The notes beneath the pieces were generated by a model. The model did no database searches, was not told the DNA's origin, and saw only the letters and a program-made list of their open reading frames with translations. DNA of 64,000 nt, taken from Kribbella rubisoli (GTDB lineage: Bacteria; Actinomycetota; Actinomycetes; Propionibacteriales; Kribbellaceae). Both the position numbers and the translations under genes were made by a program. Where the stretch lies: NCBI RefSeq assembly GCF_004217145.1, contig NZ_SHKR01000012.1, positions 620,001-684,000 of the forward strand, read 5' to 3'. Positions 17,770 through 27,030 of this stretch are shown one piece after another (position 1 is the stretch's first letter; every line of letters begins with the position of its first letter).

Positions 17770-18038
17770 AAGGGCAGTGGACGGCCGGACGGGGTCCGGA
17801 GGTCGAGGGTCTGGGTCTGGGTCTGGCGGCGTGTCGTCGTGCTGCGTGGCCGCCGACGGATCTGGATCTGGCGCATCGCCGTCCTCCTGCCTGGTCTGTT
17901 CTGGTAGCTATACGGTCGCGCGTGAGTGGTGGTTCACGCATGCGGAGGATTACCTATCTACCTCCCGAGGAATCCCTGATGCGGGCTCGGGGAGGAGGTA
18001 GGGGATCGGCTGACCGATGTGTAGGGCTACCTAGGGGC
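17770..18038. other. Intergenic region with CTACCTCC/GGAGGTAG repeat
   Basis: No convincing gene is seen here. CTACCTCC (17958-17965) and GGAGGTAG (17994-18001) form a perfect 8-bp inverted repeat with a 28-nt spacer, in the stretch downstream of the MerR gene and upstream of the 73-aa gene. It could be a terminator for the MerR gene or an operator. The region also must carry the promoter of the 73-aa gene. Confidence 0.4.
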
Positions 18039-18779
18039 TCAGCCGGTGGAGGGGAGGGCCTTCGGGTCGAGGCCTAGTTCTTCGTAGGCGACCTGTTCGA
18101 TCTCGCGGGCCATGGCCTCGCGGAACGCCGCGACCAGGGCCTGGCCGGCCAGCGGGATGATTCCTTCGAGCGTTCGCTGGATCTCCGGCCAGCCGTCCGG
18201 GGGCATGCCGGCGTTGGTGAAGTCGCGCCAGACGGTCGAGCGGAACAGTTCGACGTACGTCTTGGCGACCGCATCGGCCTGCGCGAACAGTTTGGGCAGC
18301 ATCTCGAAGATCGCTTCCATCGGGACGCCGAGCTTGATCACCTCGAGGCCGGTGCGGAGCAGGTCCGAGTTCGGGATGCGTAGCCGGCCGTCCTCCAGCC
18401 GCTCCGCGATCCCCAGCTCGACCAGGCGCTCGATCACGGCCGGGTCGTACGGCACGCCGGCCCGGTCGGCGAGTTGCTCACCGTCGAGCACCTCCGGCTC
18501 GGACGGCGTCCACGGGTTGACGAGGGTCTCGAAGACGCCGAGCGCGAGCGCGCCATCGGGCAGCTCGCCCAGCATCCGCTCGACCGCGGCCAGCGTGTAG
18601 CCCTTGTCGAGCAGCTCCCGGACCAGTGTCAGCCGGGCCACGTGATCGTTGCCGTAGTAGCCGGTCCGGCCGACCAGGCGCGGCGGCGGGATCAGCCCGC
18701 GTCCGGCGTATGCGCGCACGTTGCGGACCGTCATCCCGATCTTGGCGGCCAGTTGGTCGACAGTGAGCTCCTCTTCCAC
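18039..18779 (-). CDS. MerR-family regulator
   Basis: 246 aa. N-terminal MerR HTH: ELTVDQLAAKIGMTVRNVRA, YAGRGLIPPPRLVGRTGYY, then a coiled segment (LTLVRELLDKGYTLAAVERM). The long C-terminal domain has no Cys-rich metal site, so an organic ligand is likely. GTG start at 18779. Divergent from the membrane-protein gene, with a perfect GTTACAT/ATGTAAC repeat between them. Confidence 0.88.
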   Translation of the reverse strand: MEEELTVDQLAAKIGMTVRNVRAYAGRGLIPPPRLVGRTGYYGNDHVARLTLVRELLDKGYTLAAVERMLGELPDGALALGVFETLVNPWTPSEPEVLDGEQLADRAGVPYDPAVIERLVELGIAERLEDGRLRIPNSDLLRTGLEVIKLGVPMEAIFEMLPKLFAQADAVAKTYVELFRSTVWRDFTNAGMPPDGWPEIQRTLEGIIPLAGQALVAAFREAMAREIEQVAYEELGLDPKALPSTG

Positions 18780-18791
18780 CCTTGACAGTCT

Positions 18792-18859
18792 TCCAGACTC
18801 CACGTTACATAGTAGATGTAACATCAAGCATGGCGCATGTCTGATGTAAGGAGTCTGGA
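18792..18859. promoter_or_regulatory. Nested inverted repeats between merR and membrane gene
   Basis: Inner repeat: GTTACAT (18804-18810), AGTAG, ATGTAAC (18816-18822), perfect 7-bp arms. Outer repeat: TCCAGACTCC (18792-18801) and GGAGTCTGGA (18850-18859), perfect 10-bp arms; the right arm covers part of the ribosome site and the A of the start codon of the rightward gene. The inner element is a probable MerR operator; the outer one could fold the mRNA leader. Confidence 0.65.
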
Positions 18860-20683
18860 TGGCGATCCCGCTGGCGACCACCGGTACGGCGAGCTTCGGC
18901 CAGATCGCGATCGTCACCGGCGTCGTGGGTTTGGTATACCTCGCACTCGCCGTGCTGCTGTGGCGGGAACGGACCGGACGCGTCACGCTGGTAGGTAGGT
19001 TTGCGGACACCATCGGGAGACTGGACGGAGTCCCCCGATGGGCCGCGCTGACGCCGTACCTGCACGCGGTCTCGCTGCTCGCCTGCGCGTTCGGGGTGTG
19101 GTGGGACATCGCGATCCACATCGACCGCGGCCGCGACACCGGCCCGTTCGGTACGGCGGCGCACTATCCGATCTTCTTCGGGATCCTCGGCGTGATCATC
19201 TCGGGCGTGTTGCCGATCGCGCTCGCGGGCAAGCCGCTGCCGGCTCGCACGATCAAGCTGACCAAGGGCTGGCGGATTCCGTGCAGTGCTGCGCTGGTGA
19301 CGGTCTGCGGGACGTTCGCGCTGGTCGGATTCCCGCTCGACGACGTGTGGCACCGGCTGTTCGGTGAGGACGTCACGCTCTGGGGGCCGACCCACCTGCT
19401 GATGATCGGCGGGGTGGTGTTCTCGATCTTCGCGCGGCTGCTTGCGATCGCCGAGGTCGAGCAGTTGGTCGGGCCGAACAGGCGCCGGCTGTTCCAGGAG
19501 ATCGTGTCGGTCGGCGCGCTGCTGATCGCGTGGGATCTGTTCAGCACCGAGTTCAACTACGGCGTACCGCAGTTTCCCCTTATTTTGCAGCCGATTCTGA
19601 TCGTCTTCGGCGCCGCGCTGGGATTCACGATCCTGCGGGCGCGGCGTGGGCCGGGTACGGCGTTCGCCGCGCTGGCGGTCTACCTGATCATCCGGGGCGG
19701 GATCGCCTGGGCCGTGGCTGAGCCGCTGGGCCAGATCGTCGGGCACTTCCCGTTGCTGATCGTCGAGGCGGTCCTGGTCGAGCTGGTCGCATTTGCCCTA
19801 GGCAACAAGAATCGGTTCCGTCTGGGCGCGGTCGCCGGTGCGTTGATCGGGACGGTCGGCGTGGTCGCGGAGTACGCCTGGAGCCACGTCTGGATGCCGA
19901 TCGCCTGGCCGTCATCGATGCTGCCGTCCGCTCTCGGGTACGGCGTGATCGTCGGAGTCGGAGCCGGTCTCGCCGGGGCGTGGCTCGCGACGCGGTACGC
20001 CGAGGTTGCCGGCGAGGAACGGGCCGTCGGGATCAAGCACATCCGGCCGGTTGCGGTCCGGCGTACGCACCAGCTCGGTGCGGTCGGGCTGGTCGCGGTC
20101 GCGGCGACGATGTTCTTCTGCGTGCCGCGGTCAGCGGACCCAGGCGTGTCGGGTGTCGTGTCGTTGGAGCGGGTGGCCGCGGGGGCCGAGCCGACGGCGT
20201 ACGTCACGATCACGATGTCGCCCGAAGACGCTGTTGACGGGGCGCGGTGGTTCGAGGCGCTCGCCTGGCAGGGCGGCGGTTTGGTATACCAGCCGATGGA
20301 GAAGGTTGCCGACGGCACGTACCGGTCGGCCGGCGCGCTGCCGATGTACGGGAGGTGGAAGTCGATGATCCGGCTGCACCAGGGGCAGCGGGACATGGTG
20401 GCGGCGTGGGTGTACGCGCCGGAGGATGCGGCGATCGAGAAGCCCGCGGTGCAGGTGTCGAACGGGCAGACGGTCGAGTTCGTCAACGAGCAGCAGATCC
20501 TGCGGCGCGAGGAGAAGTCCGACGTGCCACGATGGATGTGGAACGCCGGTTATGCGCTGCTCGCTGTGGTCGGACTGCTTGAGATCATCGGGATCGCCTG
20601 GCTGGTCGGGCGTGGGTGCCCGCGGCGGGCGGGCGCGTGCGGCTCACCTGGCCAGAGCCGTTCGGGAACGGGAGATTGTGTGA
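18859..20683 (+). pseudogene. Polytopic membrane protein, frameshifted near its 3' end
   Basis: About 585 residues of a membrane protein with about ten helices, an outer soluble part (AYVTITMSPEDAVDGARWF..) and a last helix AVVGLLEIIGIAWLVGR. As written, the frame then runs on into the next gene. The +1 frame gives a natural-looking end, GARGGRARAAHLARAVRE then REIV, with its TGA at 20681-20683 overlapping the GTG of the hydrolase (GTGA). An extra G in GGG at about 20614-20616 would explain this. Either a sequencing error, a recent mutation, or a true fusion. The likely pair of genes is coupled, and the MerR regulator is divergent. Confidence 0.65.
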
Positions 20684-21714
20684 CGATCCAGTTGGAGCGG
20701 TCCGGGGTCACTGCTCGCGACGGAGTACGGCTGAACGTCGAGGTGACCGGGCCGGCTGACGCTCCGGTGACGGTGCTGCTCGTGCACGGGTGGACGTGTT
20801 CGACGCGGTCGTGGCACAACCAGGTCGAGAAGCTGCCGGAGGTCCTCGGGCCTGATGCCGTACGCGTCGTCACCTACGACCACCGCGGGCATGGCCGATC
20901 GGAGGCCGCGCCCGCCGGGTCGATGCGGCTTGATCAGCTCGCTGACGACTTGGTGACGGTCCTGGACGAGGTCGTCGGGGACGGTCCGGTCGTGTACGCC
21001 GGGCACTCGATGGGCGGCATGACGTTGATGGCGGCCGCGGATCAGTACCCGGAGCTCTTCGGCTCACGCATCCGCGCGGCCGCGCTGGTCAGCACGACCT
21101 CGGGGCATCTCACCGAGGGCGCCCTCGGCATCCCACCCCGCTTCGACCCAGCAGCCGCCCGGATCGCTCCCCGAGTGCTGAACGCTGTCGGGGTCAGAGC
21201 GGAGAAACGAGCGGCACGGAGAGCTGCCGCAGCTGCCGCAGCTGCCGCGGGAGCGGACGGCGCGGGAGCGGACGTGCTCGGCGACGGCGGGCCGCGCGGT
21301 GCGCATCGCGCGGCGCGGTTGGCCGCGGCCCGGCGCCGTGCTGCGGCGGTTGCTGCCACCATCCAGGCGCCTGCCCTTCGGCAGTTGGTGTTCGGGAAGC
21401 ACGCGGATCCGGCGGAGATCGAGCTGTTCCTGCAAGACCTGGCGATCGTGCCCGGTCCGTCGTACCTCGGGTTCTTCGAGACGATGATGGAGCACGACCG
21501 CGGCGATGCGCTGAAGGTGCTCGACCAGGTGCCCGTAGAAGTCATGCACGGCACCCGCGACCGTCTCCTGCCGCCGCGGCACGCGAACCGGATCGCCTCT
21601 CAGCTTCCCAGCGCGCGCCTGTGGATGTACCCCGGCGCCGGCCACATGCTCATGCAGGAACGTCCTCGCGACGTCACCCATCGGCTCGCCTCACTCGCTC
21701 ACAAGGCCCGCTAA
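20680..21714 (+). CDS. Alpha/beta hydrolase with Ala-rich insertion
   Basis: 344 aa. Oxyanion motif LLVHGWTCSTRSW, strand RVVTYDHRGHGRSE, nucleophile YAGHSMGGMTL, acid in MHGTRDRLLPP and catalytic His in GAGHMLMQERP. Between cap elements lies a low-complexity insertion of Ala, Gly, Asp and Arg, encoded by tandem 9-bp repeats (21222-21248). The GTG at 20680 is chosen because it overlaps the probable true stop of the upstream gene and because homologous hydrolases begin here. Probably acts on a lipid or ester. As sequenced it is fused in frame to the membrane protein. Confidence 0.82.
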   Translation: MTIQLERSGVTARDGVRLNVEVTGPADAPVTVLLVHGWTCSTRSWHNQVEKLPEVLGPDAVRVVTYDHRGHGRSEAAPAGSMRLDQLADDLVTVLDEVVGDGPVVYAGHSMGGMTLMAAADQYPELFGSRIRAAALVSTTSGHLTEGALGIPPRFDPAAARIAPRVLNAVGVRAEKRAARRAAAAAAAAAGADGAGADVLGDGGPRGAHRAARLAAARRRAAAVAATIQAPALRQLVFGKHADPAEIELFLQDLAIVPGPSYLGFFETMMEHDRGDALKVLDQVPVEVMHGTRDRLLPPRHANRIASQLPSARLWMYPGAGHMLMQERPRDVTHRLASLAHKAR

Positions 21715-21776
21715 GTAACTAACTATTGACTTATGTCCTGGATCGCGCCATGCTGTATATATCCAGTTAGTTACTT
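21713..21776. promoter_or_regulatory. Long-arm inverted repeat around the SDR promoter
   Basis: AAGTAACTAACT (21713-21724) and AGTTAGTTACTT (21765-21776) are perfect 12-bp inverted copies, 40 bp apart. Between them is TTGACT (21726-21731), a likely -35 box; CATGCT 17 nt later is a weak -10. The two arms thus bracket the promoter of the SDR operon and could bind the TetR protein encoded downstream (23371), or allow looping. Confidence 0.65.
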
Positions 21777-21795
21777 CCTTGAAGGGGAGAGCATC

Positions 21796-22503
21796 ATGTC
21801 CACAGTCCTGATCACCGGCGCGAACAAGGGCATCGGCTATGAGACCGCCCGGCAGCTCGTCGCCGCCGGCCACACCGTGTACGTCGGAGCGCGCGACGCC
21901 GACCGTGGCCGCGCCGCCGCCGACACGCTGGGCGCCCGCTTCATCCAGCTCGACGTCTCCGACGACGCCTCGGTCGAGGCCGCGGCCAAGGCCATCGAGG
22001 CCGACGGCGGCCTGGACGTCCTGGTCAACAATGCCGGTGTCGAGCCGCGCGCGGCCGACGGCGGCTTCGTCCCGGTCGCCGAGGTCACCGCGGACGGCAT
22101 GCGCAGCGTGTTCGAGACCAACGTGTTCGGCCAGGTCCGCACCCTGCACGCGTTCCTGCCGCTGCTGCAGCGCTCCGAGGCGCCGGTCGTGGTCAACGTC
22201 AGCAGTGGCCTGTCGCTGGTGCGGGGGATTGCCGATCCGGAGTCCCCGGCCCGCTTCTACCCGGCCGTCGAGTACCCGGCGTCGAAGGCGGCAGTCAATG
22301 TGATCACCGTGCAGTACGCGAAGGCGTACCCCGGTGTCCGGATCAACGCGGCCGACCCGGGTTTCACCAAGACCGACCTGAACCACAACTCCGGCACGCA
22401 GACCGTCGAGGAGGGCGCGGAAGCCATCGTCCGGCTGGCACAGCTCGGCCCGGACGGGCCGACCGGCCAGTTCTTCGACGCCGCCGGCCGGCTGGCCTGG
22501 TGA
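21796..22503 (+). CDS. Short-chain dehydrogenase/reductase (SDR)
   Basis: 235 aa classical SDR. NADP-binding TGANKGIG, NNAG motif (VNNAGV), catalytic Ser in VVNVSSGLS and YPASK (Tyr, Lys). The TGANKGIG form is shared with carbonyl-reductase-like SDRs and with the paralogue at 31779-32507. First gene of a three-gene operon with a 6PGDH-like enzyme and a TetR regulator. ATG 21796 with a gaaggggaga site. Confidence 0.92.
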   Translation: MSTVLITGANKGIGYETARQLVAAGHTVYVGARDADRGRAAADTLGARFIQLDVSDDASVEAAAKAIEADGGLDVLVNNAGVEPRAADGGFVPVAEVTADGMRSVFETNVFGQVRTLHAFLPLLQRSEAPVVVNVSSGLSLVRGIADPESPARFYPAVEYPASKAAVNVITVQYAKAYPGVRINAADPGFTKTDLNHNSGTQTVEEGAEAIVRLAQLGPDGPTGQFFDAAGRLAW

Positions 22504-23348
22504 CCGTCATGTCCGACACCAGGCCCAGGGTCGGTTTCATCGGCCTCGGTGACCAGGGCGCCCCGATCGCCCAAGCGATCGCGGACGGCGGCTACCCGCT
22601 GCACGTCTGGGCCCGGCGCCCCGAGTCGCTGGCTGTCCTCGACGGCCATGCCTTCACCGCCCAGCCGAGCATTGCCGAACTGGCCGCCGCCGTCGACATC
22701 GTCGGACTCTGTCTGCGCGAGGACGCCGACAATCTGCAGGTCGCGGTCGACGGCGGCCTGCTGGCGAACCTGCGACGCGGCTCGGTGCTGGTCAACCTCG
22801 GCACCGGCCTGCCACAGGCCGCCCGCGAGCTGGCCCGGCTCGCCGAGCCGTACGGCGTCGAGGTGGTGGATGCCCCGGTCAGCGGCGGCCACGCGGTCGC
22901 CCTGGCCCGGCAGCTGACCACGATCGCCGGCGGCGACGCGCGGGTCGTCGAGCGGCTCACGCCGATCTTCCGGACCTTCTCCAAGGAGGTCATCCACGTC
23001 GGCCCGGCCGGATCGGGTCAGTACGGCAAGCTGTTCAACAACACCTTGATGATGATGAACCACCAGAACGTCCTCGAGGTGATGCACCTGGCGCAGGCGC
23101 TGGAGTTGCCGATCCAGCCGCTGCTCGACGTACTGCGCTCCGGGTCGGCGAGCAGCTTCGCGTTGCAGGCGATCGGGCCCTCGATCACGTCCGCGAACGT
23201 GCATCACCTGCAGCCGCTGGAGCTCATCGACATGCAGCTGTTCAGCGGAGCGGTCGATGCACTGGGCGACCAGGCGCACGAGGTGATCGAGCGGGCTGTC
23301 GGCGGCGCGCGGGGGCTGGACGAGCTGACCGCGATCGTCGGTGCGTGA
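22500..23348 (+). CDS. NAD(P)-dependent beta-hydroxyacid dehydrogenase-like protein
   Basis: 282 aa of the 6-phosphogluconate / 3-hydroxyisobutyrate dehydrogenase superfamily. N-terminal Rossmann motif VGFIGLGDQGAPIA, substrate loop DAPVSGG, and C-terminal helical part with the catalytic-Lys region GSGQYGKLFNNTLMM. GTG 22500 overlaps the SDR stop (GTGA); an ATG 9 nt later is also possible. Works on a small hydroxy acid or as an imine reductase. Confidence 0.88.
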   Translation: MTVMSDTRPRVGFIGLGDQGAPIAQAIADGGYPLHVWARRPESLAVLDGHAFTAQPSIAELAAAVDIVGLCLREDADNLQVAVDGGLLANLRRGSVLVNLGTGLPQAARELARLAEPYGVEVVDAPVSGGHAVALARQLTTIAGGDARVVERLTPIFRTFSKEVIHVGPAGSGQYGKLFNNTLMMMNHQNVLEVMHLAQALELPIQPLLDVLRSGSASSFALQAIGPSITSANVHHLQPLELIDMQLFSGAVDALGDQAHEVIERAVGGARGLDELTAIVGA

Positions 23349-23370
23349 CAGAGATGAGAGGGTGAACCGC

Positions 23371-23970
23371 ATGGCCGAGCCGACCGCTGAGCGCAAACGG
23401 CGTCCCCGCGATTCCGGGGCGACCAAGGCGCTGCTGCTGCAAGCCGCGACCGAGGAATTCGCGGAGTACGGACTCGCCGGTGCCCGGATCGACCGCATCG
23501 CCGAGCGCGCGGGAGCCAACAAGAGGCTCATCTACGTGTACTTCGGGGACAAGGATGCGCTGTTCGACGCGGTCGTGGACGAGCAGGCGCGTACGGTGGT
23601 CAAGGCCGTCCCGCTGGACGAAGGGGATCTGACCGCGTTCGCGGCCAGCCGGTTCGACTATGTCCTGGCCAATCCGGCGGCTCGGCGGATCGCCATCTGG
23701 CGTGGGTTCGAACGAGCCGAGGCGACCGAGGCGGAGTTGGCGAGTTATCGCGAGCGGGTCGAGCTGGTCGAGGCCGCGCAGCGCGAAGGGCGGTTGCGGG
23801 CCGACATCCCGGCGGTGGACCTGTTCGCGATCGTGCTGCGGATGACCGAGAGCTGGTTGAGTGCGCCGGCGGGTCTGCGGGCCGTGGCCGGCGAGGACGC
23901 CGATCGCCTGAGTGAGCATCGGGCCGCGCTGCTGGCCGCCGTTCGGAGTGTGGTCGAGCCGCGTGGGTGA
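23371..23970 (+). CDS. TetR-family regulator
   Basis: 199 aa. HTH: ATKALLLQAATEEFAEYGLA, GARIDRIAERAGANKRLIYV, YFGDKDALF. ATG at 23371 lies 8 nt after gagagg; earlier GTG codons lack a spaced site. Last gene of the SDR operon and a candidate binder of the 12-bp inverted repeat at 21713-21776. Confidence 0.9.
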   Translation: MAEPTAERKRRPRDSGATKALLLQAATEEFAEYGLAGARIDRIAERAGANKRLIYVYFGDKDALFDAVVDEQARTVVKAVPLDEGDLTAFAASRFDYVLANPAARRIAIWRGFERAEATEAELASYRERVELVEAAQREGRLRADIPAVDLFAIVLRMTESWLSAPAGLRAVAGEDADRLSEHRAALLAAVRSVVEPRG

Positions 23971-24016
23971 GAAGAGCGTCACGGCCGGCTGACGGCAACT
24001 CGCCTAGGGTGGCGCC

Positions 24017-25162
24017 GTGCAGAACCTTCTCTCCGATGTCGTGGTCGTCGACCTGACCAGGGCGCTGGCGGGTCCGCACGCGGCGATGATGCTCGGGGAT
24101 CTCGGCGCCCGGGTGATCAAGGTCGAGACCCCGAACGGCGGCGACGACAGCCGCGGCTGGGGTCCGCCGTTCGTCGAGGGCGAGTCGACGTACTACCTGT
24201 CGGCGAACCGGAACAAGGAGTCCGTGACCGCCGACCTCAAGTCGGCCGAGGGCAAGGAGTTCCTGACCAAACTGGTCCGCAAGGCCGACGTACTGATCGA
24301 GAACTTCAGGCCGGGCGTGCTGGATCGGCTCGGGTTCTCCACGGAGCGCCTGCACGAGCTCAACCCCGGCCTCGTGATCTTGTCGATCACCGGCTTCGGG
24401 CACGACGGGCCGGACGGCGGGCGGGCCGGGTACGACCAGATCGCGCAGGGCGAAGGCGGTCTGATGAGCATCACCGGCGCGGTCGAGCCGACCAAGGTCG
24501 GCGCCCCGATCGCGGACCTACTGGCCGGCATGTACGGCGCTTACGGTGCGCTCGCGGCACTGCACGAGCGAGCGATCACCGGCAAGGGGCGCGTCGTACG
24601 GACGAGCCTGCTCGCGTCGGTGGTCGGCGTCCACGCGTTCCACGGTACGAAGTGGACGGTCGCGCATCAGTTGCCTGAGCGGGTAGGCAATCACCACGCG
24701 CAGATCGCGCCGTACGGGATGTATCGGACCGCCGACACCAGCATCCAGGTCGCTGTGGGTAGCGAGAGTCAGTGGCGGACGTTCGCGCCGATCGTCGGCC
24801 TCGATCCAACCGATGAGCGCTTCGCCGTCAATGCCCAACGAGTCGCCCACCGCGACGAGCTGACCGCCGCGATCGAGACCGCCTTCGCCGCCGCGCCGGC
24901 AGATGTGTGGCTGGAACGCCTTGCGGAGAAAGGGATCCCGGCAGGCAAGGTCCGCGACTTCCAGCAGGTGTACGAGTGGGAGCAGACGAGGTCCCAGGGT
25001 CTGCTGATCGACGTCGAGCACCCGACCCTCGGCACCGTCCAGCTCCCCGGCCCGCCCCTCCGCTTCGACGACAACCCGTACGCCGGTGCCCGCGAGACCA
25101 ACCTCCCGCCGCCCCGCCTGGGCGAGCACAACGAGTCCGTCCGGGCCTGGCTCGACGACTAG
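24017..25162 (+). CDS. CaiB/BaiF (class III) CoA-transferase
   Basis: 381 aa. Moves CoA between acyl acids by an Asp-anhydride mechanism; the catalytic Asp is in GAPIADLLAGMYG. Other family blocks: VVDLTRALAGPHAAMMLGDL, RNKESVTADLKS, VLIENFRPGVLDRLG. Length is normal for the family. GTG start at 24017. Shape fits racemases or formyl/succinyl-CoA transferases; the acid is not known. Single gene with its own promoter region. Confidence 0.93.
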   Translation: MQNLLSDVVVVDLTRALAGPHAAMMLGDLGARVIKVETPNGGDDSRGWGPPFVEGESTYYLSANRNKESVTADLKSAEGKEFLTKLVRKADVLIENFRPGVLDRLGFSTERLHELNPGLVILSITGFGHDGPDGGRAGYDQIAQGEGGLMSITGAVEPTKVGAPIADLLAGMYGAYGALAALHERAITGKGRVVRTSLLASVVGVHAFHGTKWTVAHQLPERVGNHHAQIAPYGMYRTADTSIQVAVGSESQWRTFAPIVGLDPTDERFAVNAQRVAHRDELTAAIETAFAAAPADVWLERLAEKGIPAGKVRDFQQVYEWEQTRSQGLLIDVEHPTLGTVQLPGPPLRFDDNPYAGARETNLPPPRLGEHNESVRAWLDD

Positions 25163-25221
25163 TCGTGCACTTTACGTACGTAACCTCGGGGCATAACCAG
25201 TAGCGTGAGAGGATCACCCGC

Positions 25222-26649
25222 GTGACTGCATTGCCGAGTGTTTCGTACTCCATCACCGTTCGCCTCGAGGTGCCCGCGGGTGGCTCGACGGTGAGCAAGC
25301 TGACGACCGCGGTCGAGCAGGCCGGCGGTCTGGTCACCGCGCTCGACGTGACCGCGTCCGGCCACGAACGGCTGCGGATCGACGTCACCTGCGCCGCGGC
25401 CGACACCGAGCATGCCGGCCGGCTGGTCGAGGCGATGCGGGCCGTGCCGGGGGTCGAGATCGGCAGGGTCTCGGACCGGACGTTCCTGATGCACCTCGGC
25501 GGCAAGATCTCGATGGAGGCCAAGCACCCCATCCGCAACCGTGACGACCTGTCGATGATCTACACGCCGGGTGTCGCGCGGGTCTGCCTGGCGATCGCGG
25601 CCAACCCGGACGACGCGCGCCGGCTGACGATCAAGCGCAACAGCGTCGCGGTCGTCACCGACGGTTCCGCCGTACTGGGGCTGGGCAACATCGGCCCGAA
25701 GGCTGCGCTGCCGGTGATGGAGGGCAAGGCCGCGCTGTTCAAGCGGTTCGCCGGGATCGACGCGTGGCCGCTGTGCCTGGACACCCAGGACCCGGACGCG
25801 ATCGTCCAGATCGTCAAGGCGATCGCCCCCGGGTTCGCCGGGATCAACCTGGAGGACATCTCCGCGCCGCGCTGCTTCGAGATCGAGGCCCGGCTGCGCG
25901 AGGAGCTCGACATCCCGGTCTTCCACGACGACCAGCACGGCACGGCGGTCGTCGTACTGGCTGCTCTCTACAACGCGTTGCGCGTGGTCAGCAAGGACAT
26001 CACGAACGTGCGGGTGGTGCTGTCCGGCGCCGGCGCGGCCGGTACGGCGATCCTCAAGCTCCTGCTGGCTGCGGGAGTGAAGGACGCCATCGTCGCGGAT
26101 GTCGACGGCATCATCCACACCGAGCGCGAGGGCCTGTCGCCGGAGCTGCGCTGGATCGCCGAGAACACCAACGCGGCGAAGTACAGCGGCAACCTGAAGG
26201 GCGCGCTCGCGGGCGCCGACGTGTTCATCGGCGTCTCCGCGCCGAACATCCTGAACGGCGCCGACATCGCCACAATGAACGACGACTCGATCGTGTTCGC
26301 GCTGGCGAACCCGGTGCCTGAGGTCGACCCGTCCGAAGCCGGCGAGCACGCGGCCGTGGTCGCGACCGGCCGCAGCGACTACCCGAACCAGATCAACAAC
26401 GTGCTGGTCTTCCCAGGTGTGTTCCGCGGTCTGCTCGACGCGCAGTCCTCGAAGGTCTCGGTCGAGATGGAGCTGGCCGCCGCGAAGGCGCTCGCCGGCG
26501 TCGTCACGGACGACGAGCTGAACGCGACGTACATCGTGCCGAGCGTCTTCCACCCCGAGGTGCACACGCGCGTCGCGCATGCCGTCCGCGACGCGGCCGG
26601 CGGCAAGGCCCCGGCGCACGAGAGCTACCCGGACGACGCTCCGGCGTGA
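25222..26649 (+). CDS. NAD(P)-dependent malic enzyme with N-terminal ACT domain
   Basis: 475 aa. Decarboxylates malate to pyruvate. Residues 1-80 form an ACT-like regulatory domain (SITVRLEVPAGG, LRIDVTC, VEIGRVSDRTF). The catalytic part has MIYTPGVARVC, VTDGSAVLGLGNIGP, NLEDISAPRCFEIE, metal site FHDDQHGTA and RSDYPNQINNVL. The ACT domain suggests allosteric control. The stop overlaps the VanZ gene start (GTGA at 26646). Confidence 0.95.
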   Translation: MTALPSVSYSITVRLEVPAGGSTVSKLTTAVEQAGGLVTALDVTASGHERLRIDVTCAAADTEHAGRLVEAMRAVPGVEIGRVSDRTFLMHLGGKISMEAKHPIRNRDDLSMIYTPGVARVCLAIAANPDDARRLTIKRNSVAVVTDGSAVLGLGNIGPKAALPVMEGKAALFKRFAGIDAWPLCLDTQDPDAIVQIVKAIAPGFAGINLEDISAPRCFEIEARLREELDIPVFHDDQHGTAVVVLAALYNALRVVSKDITNVRVVLSGAGAAGTAILKLLLAAGVKDAIVADVDGIIHTEREGLSPELRWIAENTNAAKYSGNLKGALAGADVFIGVSAPNILNGADIATMNDDSIVFALANPVPEVDPSEAGEHAAVVATGRSDYPNQINNVLVFPGVFRGLLDAQSSKVSVEMELAAAKALAGVVTDDELNATYIVPSVFHPEVHTRVAHAVRDAAGGKAPAHESYPDDAPA

Positions 26650-27023
26650 CCGTGCAGGTGGCGGACGAGACGAAGACGGGACGGTCGGTCTGGCTGTGGC
26701 GGATCGCGTTCGTCGCGGCGGTGGCCCTGCAGCTGTACGGCGTCTACTCGCCGCGTGAGGCGGGTCCGCATGTCGGGATCCCGCAGATCGACAAGATCGC
26801 GCACTGCTTCCTGTTCGCGGCGGTCGCGTTCACCGGGCTGAAGGTCGGCGTACCGGCGCGATGGTTGCTCGGCGCACTGGCCGCGAACGCGATCGTCAGC
26901 GAGCTGGTGCAGCACTGGCTGCTGCCGCAGCGCGACGGCGACCCGTTGGATGCGTTGGCGGACCTGGCCGGGGTCGCACTCGGAGCTTGGCTGGGGTTCA
27001 GAGCGAACCGTCGTACGCCATGA
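26646..27023 (+). CDS. VanZ-like membrane protein
   Basis: 125 aa with about four helices and the VanZ-type pattern QIDKIAHCFLFAAVAFTG, then SELVQHWLLPQRDGDPLDAL. VanZ confers low-level teicoplanin resistance in enterococci; most homologues have no known role. Coupled to the malic enzyme gene by a 4-nt overlap and 7 nt upstream of the YqgE gene. Confidence 0.85.
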   Translation: MTVQVADETKTGRSVWLWRIAFVAAVALQLYGVYSPREAGPHVGIPQIDKIAHCFLFAAVAFTGLKVGVPARWLLGALAANAIVSELVQHWLLPQRDGDPLDALADLAGVALGAWLGFRANRRTP

Positions 27024-27030
27024 TGGAGGT

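Noticed and set aside
18859..21714. A genuine membrane-protein/hydrolase fusion
   Set aside because: The GTGA overlap in the other frame is a better explanation; kept as a finding, not as the main call.
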